DNA from: Solibacillus sp. FSL R5-0449
Lineage (GTDB): Bacteria > Bacillota > Bacilli > Bacillales_A > Planococcaceae
Reading direction: 5' to 3'
DNA: 64,000 nucleotides
NCBI RefSeq assembly: GCF_037975215.1
Contig: NZ_CP150239.1
Span: 844,001 to 908,000 of the forward strand
The position numbers and the translations under genes were made by a program. This document shows, piece after piece, positions 20,801 through 27,764 of the stretch (positions are counted from its first letter, which is position 1; each line of letters begins with the position of its first letter). Below the pieces are notes generated by a model. That model searched no databases, was not told the origin of the DNA, and worked only from the letters and a program-made list of their open reading frames with translations.

Positions 20801-21238
20801 GATACACCAACATTCTTCTATGGTTTGAAACTTGGCGAAGAAATTGAAGTGGAAATCGAAAAAGGAAAGACACTGATTGTGAAGCTTGTATCGATTGGTG
20901 AACCGCAGCATGACGGCACACGTATAATTTACTTTGAACTGAATGGTCAATCACGTGAACTGGTAATTCAAGACTTAACAGTTGAAGTAGATGGCAGCAT
21001 CGCATTGAAAGCCGATCCTTCAAATCCGAACCAGATTGGTGCAACAATGCCAGGTACTGTGTTAAAAGTTGTAGTTAATAAAGGAAGCACAGTCAAACGT
21101 GGCGAACATTTATTAATTACTGAAGCGATGAAAATGGAAACAACCGTTCAAGCGCCAAAAGACGGCATTGTAAAAGAAATCTATGCAAAAGCAGGAGACG
21201 CCATTTCTACAGGCGATCTGCTGATTGAATTAGAATAG
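17804..21238 (+). CDS. pycA: Pyruvate carboxylase
   Basis: An 1144-residue single-chain biotin enzyme of standard length that converts pyruvate, bicarbonate and ATP to oxaloacetate. In order it has the biotin carboxylase domain (LVANRGEIAIRI at the N terminus, the glycine-rich ALGGGGRGMR ATP loop near 165), the carboxyltransferase barrel (TDTTFRDAHQSLLATR near 540, metal ligands in HLHTHDTSG near 745), the allosteric linker, and the C-terminal biotinyl domain with EAMKMET. GGGTTAAGGAG precedes the ATG. It follows ftsW by 17 bases, as in B. subtilis. It is anaplerotic for the acetyl-CoA made by the pdh complex. Confidence 0.97.
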   Translation: MKSIQKILVANRGEIAIRILRACNELHIKTVAIYSREDSGSYHRYKADEAYIIGVGKKPIDAYLDIEGIIKIAKEANVDAIHPGYGFLSENVDFARRCEEEGIQFIGPTSKHLDMFGDKVKAREQAVSAEIPVIPGTDGPVANLEEVEQFSEAYGFPIMIKAALGGGGRGMRLVNSKEELQSAYERAKSEAKAAFGSDEVYVEKAIIKPKHIEVQIIGDTHGNIVHLYERDCSIQRRHQKVVEIAPSNSISEQLRNDICDAAVKLMKKVGYINAGTVEFLVADNQFYFIEVNPRIQVEHTITEMITGLDIVHAQIKVAEGLDLHSKEVGIPAQDKIPLFGYAIQSRVTTEDPANDFMPDTGKLMVYRSSGGFGVRLDAGNGFQGAVVTPYYDSLLVKISTWGMTFEEAAAKMDRNLREFRIRGVKTNIPFLGNVVVHEKFIKGEFDTSFIDTTPELFEFPERKDRGTKLLNYIGNVTLNGFPGVEKRTKPIFVQPDKPKVDILIPTPAGTKQILDAQGADGLVKWIKEQEDVLLTDTTFRDAHQSLLATRVRTQDMLEIADETSRLMHDYFSLEMWGGATFDVAYRFLSENPWDRLEKLRKKIPNVLFQMLLRGANAVGYTNYPDNLIREFIQESASSGVDVFRIFDSLNWIKGMEVAIDEVRNSGKVAEAAICYTGDILDDSRAKYTVQYYKDMARELEATGAHILAIKDMAGLLKPQAAYRLISELKDATSLPIHLHTHDTSGNGIYLYAKAIEAGVDIIDTALGSMAGLTSQPSANSLYYAMKGSERNVRGDIESLEKLSYYWEDVRKYYTDFESGMNAPHSEIYVHEMPGGQYSNLQQQAKAVGLGDRWDEVKKMYSRVNLMFGDIVKVTPSSKVVGDMALFMVQNDLTEDNIVERGQTIDFPESVIEFFQGYLGQPHGGFPVEIQKVVLKDRTPITVRPGELLPPVDFDQLTAELTEKCGRAPSKQDVLAYALYPKVFEQYIDAVNAFGDVSVLDTPTFFYGLKLGEEIEVEIEKGKTLIVKLVSIGEPQHDGTRIIYFELNGQSRELVIQDLTVEVDGSIALKADPSNPNQIGATMPGTVLKVVVNKGSTVKRGEHLLITEAMKMETTVQAPKDGIVKEIYAKAGDAISTGDLLIELE

Positions 21239-21262
21239 AACTCATCAGGCTGGATTAAAATG

Positions 21263-21308
21263 TAAAGCGCCGCAAATTTGGATTAAAAATTTGCGGCGCT
21301 TTATTTTG
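21263..21308 (+). terminator. Rho-independent terminator after pycA
   Basis: A 15-bp GC-rich stem AAAGCGCCGCAAATT with AATTTGCGGCGCTTT, followed by T-rich sequence, 25 bases after pycA. Confidence 0.93.
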
Positions 21309-21324
21309 TTTATTGTTGAAAACC

Positions 21325-21350
21325 ATTGTTCTCTGCTGCGGACGCTTCCC
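21325..21350 (-). repeat. Decayed end fragment of the palindromic repeat
   Basis: Read on the minus strand this gives GGAAGCGTCCGCAGCAGAG then AACAAT, clearly related to the right end of the repeat at 11731 (GGAAAGCGTCCG...AACAAT). Only the terminal segment is recognisable. Confidence 0.5.
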
Positions 21351-21480
21351 ATGGGACATGAGGCTTTGAATATAAATATTGGCGCCCTTCCAATTTGGTT
21401 ATTTCGCTAAAATCAACAAAAGAAAAGGAAGACGGCACTTAGCAATCTCCCTTTTCTAGTAACTATCAAATCTATTCAAT

Positions 21481-22392
21481 TTATTTAGACCTTGAAACGA
21501 GCATAATCAAATAACATAATAAACCGAATAGAAGTGTAATTAGTAACGAGTGCATTAATGAAACGAATAAGTGAAGTTTCAACAAGACTACGAGCATGCC
21601 GGCAATCACTTGGAAGATGACAAGTGATAGAGCAATTGTCCAGCCCCAGAAAATGATTCGCTGACTCTTGTAATTTCTGATAACATGGATGGCAATATAG
21701 GCAATCCAAATTACGAAAATTAACACTGCAAAACGGTGCCCCATCTGAACCCACTCATACATATTGTATGGTATCGTCATCGGCTGATCATTACGGCAGA
21801 ACGGCCAGTCCGGACAAACAAGACTAGCATCGGTATGACGTACAAGAGCCCCTGTATAAACAACTATATATGAATATAAAGTAACGCAAATAGTATGTAT
21901 TTTTAATTTCCTGCTCATGTACAATCGATCGGCATCAAACTTTTTGTCGACTTCAAATACAATCAAGGTAAGCAGCAGTACAGCCGCAAATGAGATCAAT
22001 GAAATCCCGAAATGTAACGCTAAAATAAAGTCACCTTGTCCCCATAATACTTGGGCAGCCCCAATGAGTGCCTGAAGAGCAAGGAAGAATAGCGCCAAAA
22101 ACCCTAATAGTTTAACTTCCCGTATATGGCCCAGCGCACGCCATGTCCAAATAACGAGAATAAGAATAAAAATGGATACTGAACCCGTTACAAGGCGGTG
22201 AGAAAATTCAATTAATACTTCTGTCGTAATTTCTTTCGGTATTAATGAACCGTTGCAGTCCGGCCAGTTTCTTCCACAGCCCAAACCGCTATCAGTCTTT
22301 GTAACTAGTGCTCCACCTTGAAGGATGAGCAACATGCCGAGGGTAGACAAAACAGCAAACCATTTTAGAAATTTGTAATATTTTTGATGCAT
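21481..22392 (-). CDS. ctaA: Haem A synthase CtaA
   Basis: A 303-residue membrane protein with about eight helices that oxidises haem O to haem A for cytochrome oxidase. It shows the CtaA hallmarks: GGALVTKTDSGLGCGRNWPDCNGSLIP-type first loop with the cysteine pair CGRNWPDC, the EFSHRL histidine, a second loop RHTDASLVCPDWPFC with its own cysteine pair, and the QMGHRFAVL histidine. It is divergent from the ctaCDEF operon, the arrangement known from B. subtilis. ATTTTAGGTGAGCTC (reading on the minus strand AGGTGAGCTCATTTT) precedes the ATG. ResD-like boxes lie 120-165 bases upstream. Confidence 0.95.
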   Translation of the reverse strand: MHQKYYKFLKWFAVLSTLGMLLILQGGALVTKTDSGLGCGRNWPDCNGSLIPKEITTEVLIEFSHRLVTGSVSIFILILVIWTWRALGHIREVKLLGFLALFFLALQALIGAAQVLWGQGDFILALHFGISLISFAAVLLLTLIVFEVDKKFDADRLYMSRKLKIHTICVTLYSYIVVYTGALVRHTDASLVCPDWPFCRNDQPMTIPYNMYEWVQMGHRFAVLIFVIWIAYIAIHVIRNYKSQRIIFWGWTIALSLVIFQVIAGMLVVLLKLHLFVSLMHSLLITLLFGLLCYLIMLVSRSK

Positions 22393-22514
22393 AAAATGAG
22401 CTCACCTACTTTAATTTTCGCTTCGCTACAAAGAGCGTCTCTAATTGTAGATAATAGCGAAAATATTTGAAAAATACAACCGTATTAAGGATTGGATTGT
22501 AAACGCAACCATTT

Positions 22515-22556
22515 TTTCACAAATTGTTCATAAATTCGTCTCCTTGCATTCACAAA
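22515..22556 (-). promoter_or_regulatory. Cluster of ResD-like boxes upstream of ctaA
   Basis: On the minus strand, the ctaA sense strand, three nonamers resemble the ResD box TTTGTGAAT: an exact match at 22548-22556, TTTATGAAC at 22526-22534 and TTTGTGAAA at 22515-22523. They lie 124-164 bases before the ctaA start. ResD control of ctaA is known in B. subtilis; the sites here are predicted only from the match. Confidence 0.5.
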
Positions 22557-22958
22557 TATTGGCAAAAAATACATTACTATATAGATGTTGATATAGATTT
22601 CTTCACGTTTCGTCAAGTTTGTCGCGAAGTAGTTTGAAATTTCATGAAACGTCTAGAAATCCTATCCAAATTTAGATATAGTTATGGTAACGGAATATGC
22701 TTACAAATTTGAAAGGAGAAGTAAGTTATTGGACCCTTTTACCAAAATCCCGTCGAACTATAGATTATTTTATCACAATTATTCTTTAAGTTTTCTTGCA
22801 CTTATAAGATAGAAATTGGTCATCACTTTAATGAAGACTTAAAGAAGAATTGAAGTTTTCTAGATTTTTTGCTTATTTTTCTAGCGAAATAGTATAAACT
22901 AGAAGTTGGCAGTGAAATGGGATGTAAGTAAAAATGTCTCAGTAATTTCAAAATCCTA

Positions 22959-23034
22959 CTTATGCGTAAGCGGACTTTTGTAACCGATAGCAGTGACTGC
23001 TGTCAGCATGTGAGGGCTTATCATTTTCTGAGCC
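22959..23034 (+). other. Hairpin-rich leader upstream of ctaC
   Basis: Three hairpins follow each other: CTTATGCGTAAG (22959), GATAGCAG-TGA-CTGCTGTC (22986-23004) and GGCTTA...TGAGCC (23015-23034). The middle stem is eight base pairs with a three-base loop. The segment lies about 250 bases before the ctaC start. It could be an RNA leader; no known class is recognised. Confidence 0.35.
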
Positions 23035-23189
23035 AAATCATTTCAGTGAAACTTTACTCAAATATATTAGAATTTTGCTAATCGTCTGCTTTTGAATCAA
23101 GTCGGTTAGAAGAATAGGAGACTAATCAATATTTGAAAATAAAGGGAAGCAGCAAGTAATGGGCGGCTAAAAAATCGGGATTCTTTCCA

Positions 23190-23208
23190 GTACAGTATTA
23201 CACTGTAC
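23190..23208. promoter_or_regulatory. Perfect operator-like palindrome before ctaC
   Basis: GTACAGT-ATTAC-ACTGTAC, seven-base arms around a five-base centre, 76 bases before the ctaC ATG. A second imperfect palindrome (TAACC...GGTTA) follows at 23226-23243. No known regulator consensus is matched with certainty. Confidence 0.4.
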
Positions 23209-23283
23209 AAGAATTCACATAGACATAACCGCAGTCATGGTTACACATGAAAATACAACAAAGAAAGAGGGGTTTATTAAGCT

Positions 23284-24354
23284 ATGATGAAAGGGCTTAA
23301 AAAATGGCGTTTATTCTCGTTATTAACAGTAATGACAGTATTCCTTTCAGCATGTGGTGAAGAGTATATCTCGACGCTTCGTCCATCTGGTGAAGTCGGT
23401 AAAGAGCAATTAAACATCTTATATCTATCCATAGCTATTATGGCGTTAGTCGTTATTGTTGTATCGACAATTTATTTAGTTGCTTTCTTTAAATTCCGCC
23501 GTTCAAAAGTTGGCGAAGACCATATGCCGAAGCAAGTGGAAGGCAGCCATACTTTAGAGGTAATATGGACAGTTATTCCAATTATTTTATTATTAGTCTT
23601 AGCTGTTCCAACGCTGCACTATACGTATAAATTCTCGAACGTTGCGGCAATGGACGAAGTAGACGAAAGCGGTAACAATACTGCACTTACTGTAAATGTT
23701 ACGGCAAAGTTATACTGGTGGGAGTTTGAATATCCAAACCAAGGAATTATTACAGCACAGGAACTGGTTGTTCCTACTGATGAAAAAGTATACTTCAACT
23801 TAATCGCATCTGATGTAAAGCACTCATTCTGGATTCCGGCAATTGGCGGAAAAATGGATACGAACGTTGATGGTATTAACAAATTCTATTTAAAGTTTGA
23901 TAAAGAATCAGCCGGATTAAACGATGGTGAAGGCGTATTCTACGGTAAATGTGCGGAGTTATGTGGTCCTTCACACGCTTTAATGGACTTCAAAGTAAAA
24001 GCACTTGAACCCGAAGCGTTTGACGCATGGGTTGCAGCAATGCAGGCAACTGAAGGAGCTACAGCAGATAAAGAGTCTTCTAATTTAGGTGAAGCGACAT
24101 TTGCTAACTCTTGCTTAGGATGTCACGCAGTATCCGGTGTTGCAGGCAATGGATTAGGTCCTAACTTAACAACTTTCGGTGACCGTAACCGTGTGGCTGG
24201 TTACTTGGAGCATACAGTTGAAAATACGACTGAATGGATTGTTGATCCTGAACCGTTTAAACCAGGTAACACAATGACTGGTAAATACGATGTTACTAGG
24301 GAAGAAGCGCAAGCAATTGCTGAATATTTAATGACATTATCAGTTGAAAAGTAA
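23284..24354 (+). CDS. ctaC: Cytochrome c oxidase subunit II with fused cytochrome c domain (caa3 type)
   Basis: A 356-residue lipoprotein. The signal peptide ends in the lipobox LSAC (about residue 24), two membrane helices follow, then the CuA domain with the ligand motif KCAELCGPSHALM, and a C-terminal cytochrome c domain with the haem-binding CLGCH motif near residue 278 and the axial methionine region GNTMTGKYD. The fused haem c makes this a caa3 oxidase that accepts electrons from cytochrome c. GAAAGAGGGGTTTATT precedes two adjacent ATG codons. First gene of ctaCDEF; the usual preceding ctaB is missing. Confidence 0.97.
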   Translation: MMKGLKKWRLFSLLTVMTVFLSACGEEYISTLRPSGEVGKEQLNILYLSIAIMALVVIVVSTIYLVAFFKFRRSKVGEDHMPKQVEGSHTLEVIWTVIPIILLLVLAVPTLHYTYKFSNVAAMDEVDESGNNTALTVNVTAKLYWWEFEYPNQGIITAQELVVPTDEKVYFNLIASDVKHSFWIPAIGGKMDTNVDGINKFYLKFDKESAGLNDGEGVFYGKCAELCGPSHALMDFKVKALEPEAFDAWVAAMQATEGATADKESSNLGEATFANSCLGCHAVSGVAGNGLGPNLTTFGDRNRVAGYLEHTVENTTEWIVDPEPFKPGNTMTGKYDVTREEAQAIAEYLMTLSVEK

Positions 24355-24392
24355 TTCTACATTAGAGAGAAACATTGAAGGAGGTTAAAGGT

Positions 24393-26333
24393 GTGAGCTC
24401 TGTTACACAGAAAAAGGGCTTTGGAGCACATGTATGGGACTATTTAACAACGGTCGATCATAAAAAGATCGCAATCATGTATTTAGCAGCCGGTACATTG
24501 TTCTTCGCAATTGCAGGATTTGAAGCGTTACTGATGCGTATTCAATTAATGTTCCCTGAAAGTACGTTCATTTCTGCAGGCCTGTTTAACGAACTATTAA
24601 CAATGCACGGCACAACGATGCTATTCTTAGCAGCAACACCAATAATATTTGCCTTTATGAATGCGGTCGTGCCACTTCAAATTGGAGCACGTGACGTTGC
24701 ATTCCCATTCCTGAACTCATTAGGATTTTGGCTGTTCTTTATTGGTGCAGTATTCCTTCACCTATCATTCTTTTTAGGTGGAGCACCTGATGCAGGTTGG
24801 ACTTCTTATGCATCATTATCTTTATATTCACCGGGCCATGGTATCGACTTCTATATTCTTGGTCTGCAAATCTCGGGTGCAGGTACGTTAATTTCAGGTA
24901 TTAACTTCATCGTAACAATCATTACGATGCGTGCACCAGGTATGACGTTCATGCGTATGCCTTTATTTACTTGGACGACTTTAGTAGCAAGTTCTTTAAT
25001 TTTATTCGCATTCCCTCCACTTACTGGTGGATTGTTCTTAATGTTAGTTGACCGTATGTTTGGGGCAAACTTCTTCGATCATACAATGGGTGGTAATACA
25101 ATTATTTGGGAGCACTTATTCTGGATTTTCGGTCACCCTGAAGTATACATCTTAGTATTGCCGGCATTCGGTTTATTCTCGGAAATTATTCCGGTTTTCG
25201 CTCGTAAACGTTTATTCGGATACTCATCAATGGTATTCGCTACAATTCTAATCGGTTTCTTAGGGTTCATGGTATGGGCCCACCACATGTTCACAGTTGG
25301 TTTAGGTGCTACTGCGAACGCAATTTTCGCTGTTGCTACAATGGCGATCGCTGTTCCGACTGGGATGAAAGTATTCAACTGGATCCTTACAATTTGGGGC
25401 GGTTCGATTAAAGTAACAGTGCCAATGCTTTATGCACTTGGATTTATTCCATCATTCGTTGCTGGTGGGGTTACAGGGGTAATGCAGGCAACTGCACCAC
25501 TTGACTATCAGCTGCATGACTCTTACTTTATCGTTGCGCATTTCCACTACGTAATCGTAGGTGGTATCGTAACAGGTTTATTCGGTTCAGCACATTTCTA
25601 CTGGCCAATTATGTTTAACCGTGCATTAAATCCTAAACTGGGAATGATTACTTTCTGGATGTTCTTCATCGGGTTCCACTTAACGTTCTTCATCCAGCAT
25701 TTCTTAGGATTAATGGGTATGCCGCGTCGTGTATTCACTTACATGGAAGGGCAAGGTTGGGATTTATTCAACTTTATCTCGTCAATCGGTGCTATTATGA
25801 TGGGAATCGGGGTAATATTATTAGTAATCGACGCAATATTATCGATCAAATCTGAACCGGTTAACCGTCGTGATTACTGGGGCGATGGTCGTTCACTTGA
25901 GTGGGCGCTTGAAACACCGCTGCCATTCTATAACTTTAAACAAACACCACTTATTCGTGGTTATGATCCTTATTGGATTGAAAAAGAAGAAGGTAATAAA
26001 GAAGGTATGGTTTATGCTGAGCCATTAGGTGAAATTCATATGCCAAACAATTCAATTCTGCCATTTATTATGTCAATCGGAATGATGATTGCCGCATTTG
26101 GTGCTCTTTACAGCCCATGGGGAGATCAAGTACAGGCTGGTACAGCTACAGGTACAACACCTGCCGTTTCTTTAGCATTGATGATTGGTGGTCTTGGATT
26201 AACAATCGCATGTATGATTATTCGTTCGTTCAAAGACGATTTAGGATTCCATGTAACAGTTGCTGAAATTGAACAAGTGGAAGCGGATTTAGCTCACTAC
26301 CGTGCAACAGGTAATAAAGGGGGCATCAAGTAA
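24393..26333 (+). CDS. ctaD: Cytochrome c oxidase subunit I
   Basis: A 646-residue polytopic haem-copper oxidase catalytic subunit, 12 core helices plus a C-terminal extension. It begins SSVTQKKGFGAHVWDYLTTVDHKKIA in character, with TMHGTTM (low-spin haem histidine), HPEVYI with the CuB/cross-linked Tyr region, MVWAHHMFTVG (CuB histidines) and HDSYFIVAHFHYV (haem a3 and haem a histidines). The GTG at 24393 is preferred over an in-frame TTG at 24375 because AAGGAGG at 24379 would overlap the latter. It pumps protons while reducing oxygen to water. Confidence 0.97.
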   Translation: MSSVTQKKGFGAHVWDYLTTVDHKKIAIMYLAAGTLFFAIAGFEALLMRIQLMFPESTFISAGLFNELLTMHGTTMLFLAATPIIFAFMNAVVPLQIGARDVAFPFLNSLGFWLFFIGAVFLHLSFFLGGAPDAGWTSYASLSLYSPGHGIDFYILGLQISGAGTLISGINFIVTIITMRAPGMTFMRMPLFTWTTLVASSLILFAFPPLTGGLFLMLVDRMFGANFFDHTMGGNTIIWEHLFWIFGHPEVYILVLPAFGLFSEIIPVFARKRLFGYSSMVFATILIGFLGFMVWAHHMFTVGLGATANAIFAVATMAIAVPTGMKVFNWILTIWGGSIKVTVPMLYALGFIPSFVAGGVTGVMQATAPLDYQLHDSYFIVAHFHYVIVGGIVTGLFGSAHFYWPIMFNRALNPKLGMITFWMFFIGFHLTFFIQHFLGLMGMPRRVFTYMEGQGWDLFNFISSIGAIMMGIGVILLVIDAILSIKSEPVNRRDYWGDGRSLEWALETPLPFYNFKQTPLIRGYDPYWIEKEEGNKEGMVYAEPLGEIHMPNNSILPFIMSIGMMIAAFGALYSPWGDQVQAGTATGTTPAVSLALMIGGLGLTIACMIIRSFKDDLGFHVTVAEIEQVEADLAHYRATGNKGGIK

Positions 26334-26959
26334 TGGATATTAATCAAAAATTTACTCCACAAACTTGGCCGAAACACCCTGAACAAGCTACTATGGAAGG
26401 GAAAAACAAGTTAGTTGGACTTTGGATTTTCCTGGCATCGGATACAGTACTATTCGCGAGTGTATTTGCTACATATATCGCGCTTAAAGATAGCGGTCCG
26501 GCAGGGATGGAATTCTCGGCAAAAGAACTTTATGAGTTACCGTTGGCGTTTGTGATGACAATGTTATTATTAACATCTTCATTAACATCTGTATATGCGA
26601 TGTACCATATGAGAAACTTTAACTACTCCGGTGTCCGTACTTGGATGGGGATTACAGTATTATTAGGCTTAGGCTTCCTTGCACTGGAAATCTATGAATT
26701 CCAGCACTATATACACATTGGGTTTGGTTATACACAATCGGCGTTCTCTTCTGCGTTCTTTACGCTCGTAGGAATGCACGGTTTGCACGTTATTATCGGT
26801 TTAGTTTGGATTACGGGATTAATCATCCGCAATAGTAGCCGTGGATTGAACTTATACAACGCACCGAAGTTCTTTGCAGCTTCACTTTACTGGCACTTCA
26901 TTGACGTTGTATGGGTATTCATTTTCACAGTAGTCTATCTGATGGGAGTGGTTGGATAA
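26333..26959 (+). CDS. ctaE: Cytochrome c oxidase subunit III
   Basis: A 208-residue five-helix subunit III of the caa3 oxidase, typical of the short bacterial type. It shows NKLVGLWIFLASDTVLFASV at the first helix, the middle ALEIYEFQHY helix and the C-terminal ASLYWHFIDVVWVFIF motif. Its ATG shares one base with the ctaD stop codon, so translation is coupled. AAAGGGGGCATCAAGT at the end of ctaD gives the ribosome site. It stabilises the subunit I core. Confidence 0.96.
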   Translation: MDINQKFTPQTWPKHPEQATMEGKNKLVGLWIFLASDTVLFASVFATYIALKDSGPAGMEFSAKELYELPLAFVMTMLLLTSSLTSVYAMYHMRNFNYSGVRTWMGITVLLGLGFLALEIYEFQHYIHIGFGYTQSAFSSAFFTLVGMHGLHVIIGLVWITGLIIRNSSRGLNLYNAPKFFAASLYWHFIDVVWVFIFTVVYLMGVVG

Positions 26960-26960
26960 A

Positions 26961-27308
26961 ATGGGACACGAAACTCATGTAGAAGTACGTACTCAGGCAC
27001 AATTCGAATATGACAGAGAACATGCCAAAGCGCATATGCGTAAACAAGTAGTAAACTTTGCGATCATGATTTTCCTGACTTTTATCGCATTTGCCGCTGT
27101 ACTGGCTGATTTTGCTCCAACATTTATCATTCCGATTATTTTATTATTGGCTGGAGTACAAGTAGTACTGCAACTTTATGCTTTTATGCACTTGGAAGAC
27201 CGCACTACCCATATGGTTGGTGTCATTGAATTCTTCATCTGGAGTGCTGCCTTCATCGCGTTTACGTTCTTCGTGGCGTTTACAACTATTATTTGGTGGG
27301 GGAACTAA
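26961..27308 (+). CDS. ctaF: Cytochrome c oxidase subunit IV
   Basis: A 115-residue three-helix subunit IV of the Bacillus-type caa3 oxidase, with a hydrophilic N terminus (MGHETHVEVRTQAQFEYDRE) and the conserved LQLYAFMHLEDR segment between the second and third helices. The ATG at 26961 lies one base after the ctaE stop; a TTG at 26952 inside ctaE is less likely. It is last in the operon, with a terminator 15 bases later. Confidence 0.94.
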   Translation: MGHETHVEVRTQAQFEYDREHAKAHMRKQVVNFAIMIFLTFIAFAAVLADFAPTFIIPIILLLAGVQVVLQLYAFMHLEDRTTHMVGVIEFFIWSAAFIAFTFFVAFTTIIWWGN

Positions 27309-27322
27309 TCGCATAACAATTG

Positions 27323-27354
27323 ACGTCCTTAGCAAATGCTAGGGGCGTTTTTTG
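27323..27354 (+). terminator. Rho-independent terminator after ctaF
   Basis: CGTCCTTAGCA pairs with TGCTAGGGGCG (two wobble pairs) with a two-base AA loop region, followed by six T residues. It separates ctaCDEF from ctaG. Confidence 0.85.
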
Positions 27355-27415
27355 TTTAGCAGGTATGTTGGTAGCCAAACAGGAGCTGTTTGTAACAGGG
27401 ATGCCAGACTTCTTT

Positions 27416-27439
27416 GGAAAGCGAACTTCCACAGCGGAA
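27416..27439 (+). repeat. Decayed end fragment of the palindromic repeat
   Basis: GGAAAGCGAACTTCCACAGC then GGAA resembles the right end of the repeat family (GGAAAGCG...CAGCGGAA). The rest of the unit is not recognisable. Confidence 0.45.
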
Positions 27440-27629
27440 CCCAAAGGACAATATGTAAGAGGGAAATAACGTAAAACTGCTTTTATTTATAGTAATGTCT
27501 AACCTATATAGAAAATACATGTTTGATTCAAGTAATTGTCATAGTTCTTTCATTGATGTTGGTGAAATTGCCATCTATAATAAAGTGAAAGTATTATTAG
27601 TGGGGTTTTCTTTATTTTCCACTATTTAG

Positions 27630-27735
27630 TAGGGACATAAGCTGAAAACGTCTTGTCCTGTGACAAAGCTTGTGCGACCAACATCGTGTTGACCCGAACC
27701 AGTCTGGCTTTTACTACCCGTTAATGCGGGATTAA
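27630..27735 (+). other. Candidate structured RNA leader of ctaG
   Basis: Nested and consecutive pairings crowd this segment: CATAAGCT (27637) with AGCTTGTG (27667), TTGTC with GACAA inside it, then CAACA-TCG-TGTTG, CCA-GTC-TGG and CCCG-TTAATG-CGGG. It ends about 30 bases before the ctaG ATG and is more GC-rich than its surroundings. No known riboswitch core is recognised. Confidence 0.4.
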
Positions 27736-27764
27736 ATTACTGATATTTAAAGGAGCATGGTCAT

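Larger units (their letters stand above)
22393..23283. other. Long non-coding divergent region between ctaA and ctaC
   Basis: 891 bases with no convincing gene; ctaB, normally here in B. subtilis, is absent. The ctaA side holds ResD-like boxes. The ctaC side holds a row of hairpins (22959-23034) and two operator-like palindromes (23190-23208 and 23226-23243). One 27-codon frame with a good ribosome site begins with TTG at 22729. Confidence 0.8.
27309..27764. other. Non-coding region between ctaF and ctaG
   Basis: 456 bases without a gene. It contains the ctaF terminator, a decayed piece of the palindromic repeat at 27416-27439, an AT-rich stretch and a hairpin-rich leader from about 27630 to 27735 just before ctaG. 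Confidence 0.8.

Noticed and set aside
27640-27735. tRNA or tRNA-like cloverleaf before ctaG
   Set aside because: Several hairpins are present, but there is no acceptor/T-arm arrangement and no GTTCGANTC-type loop.
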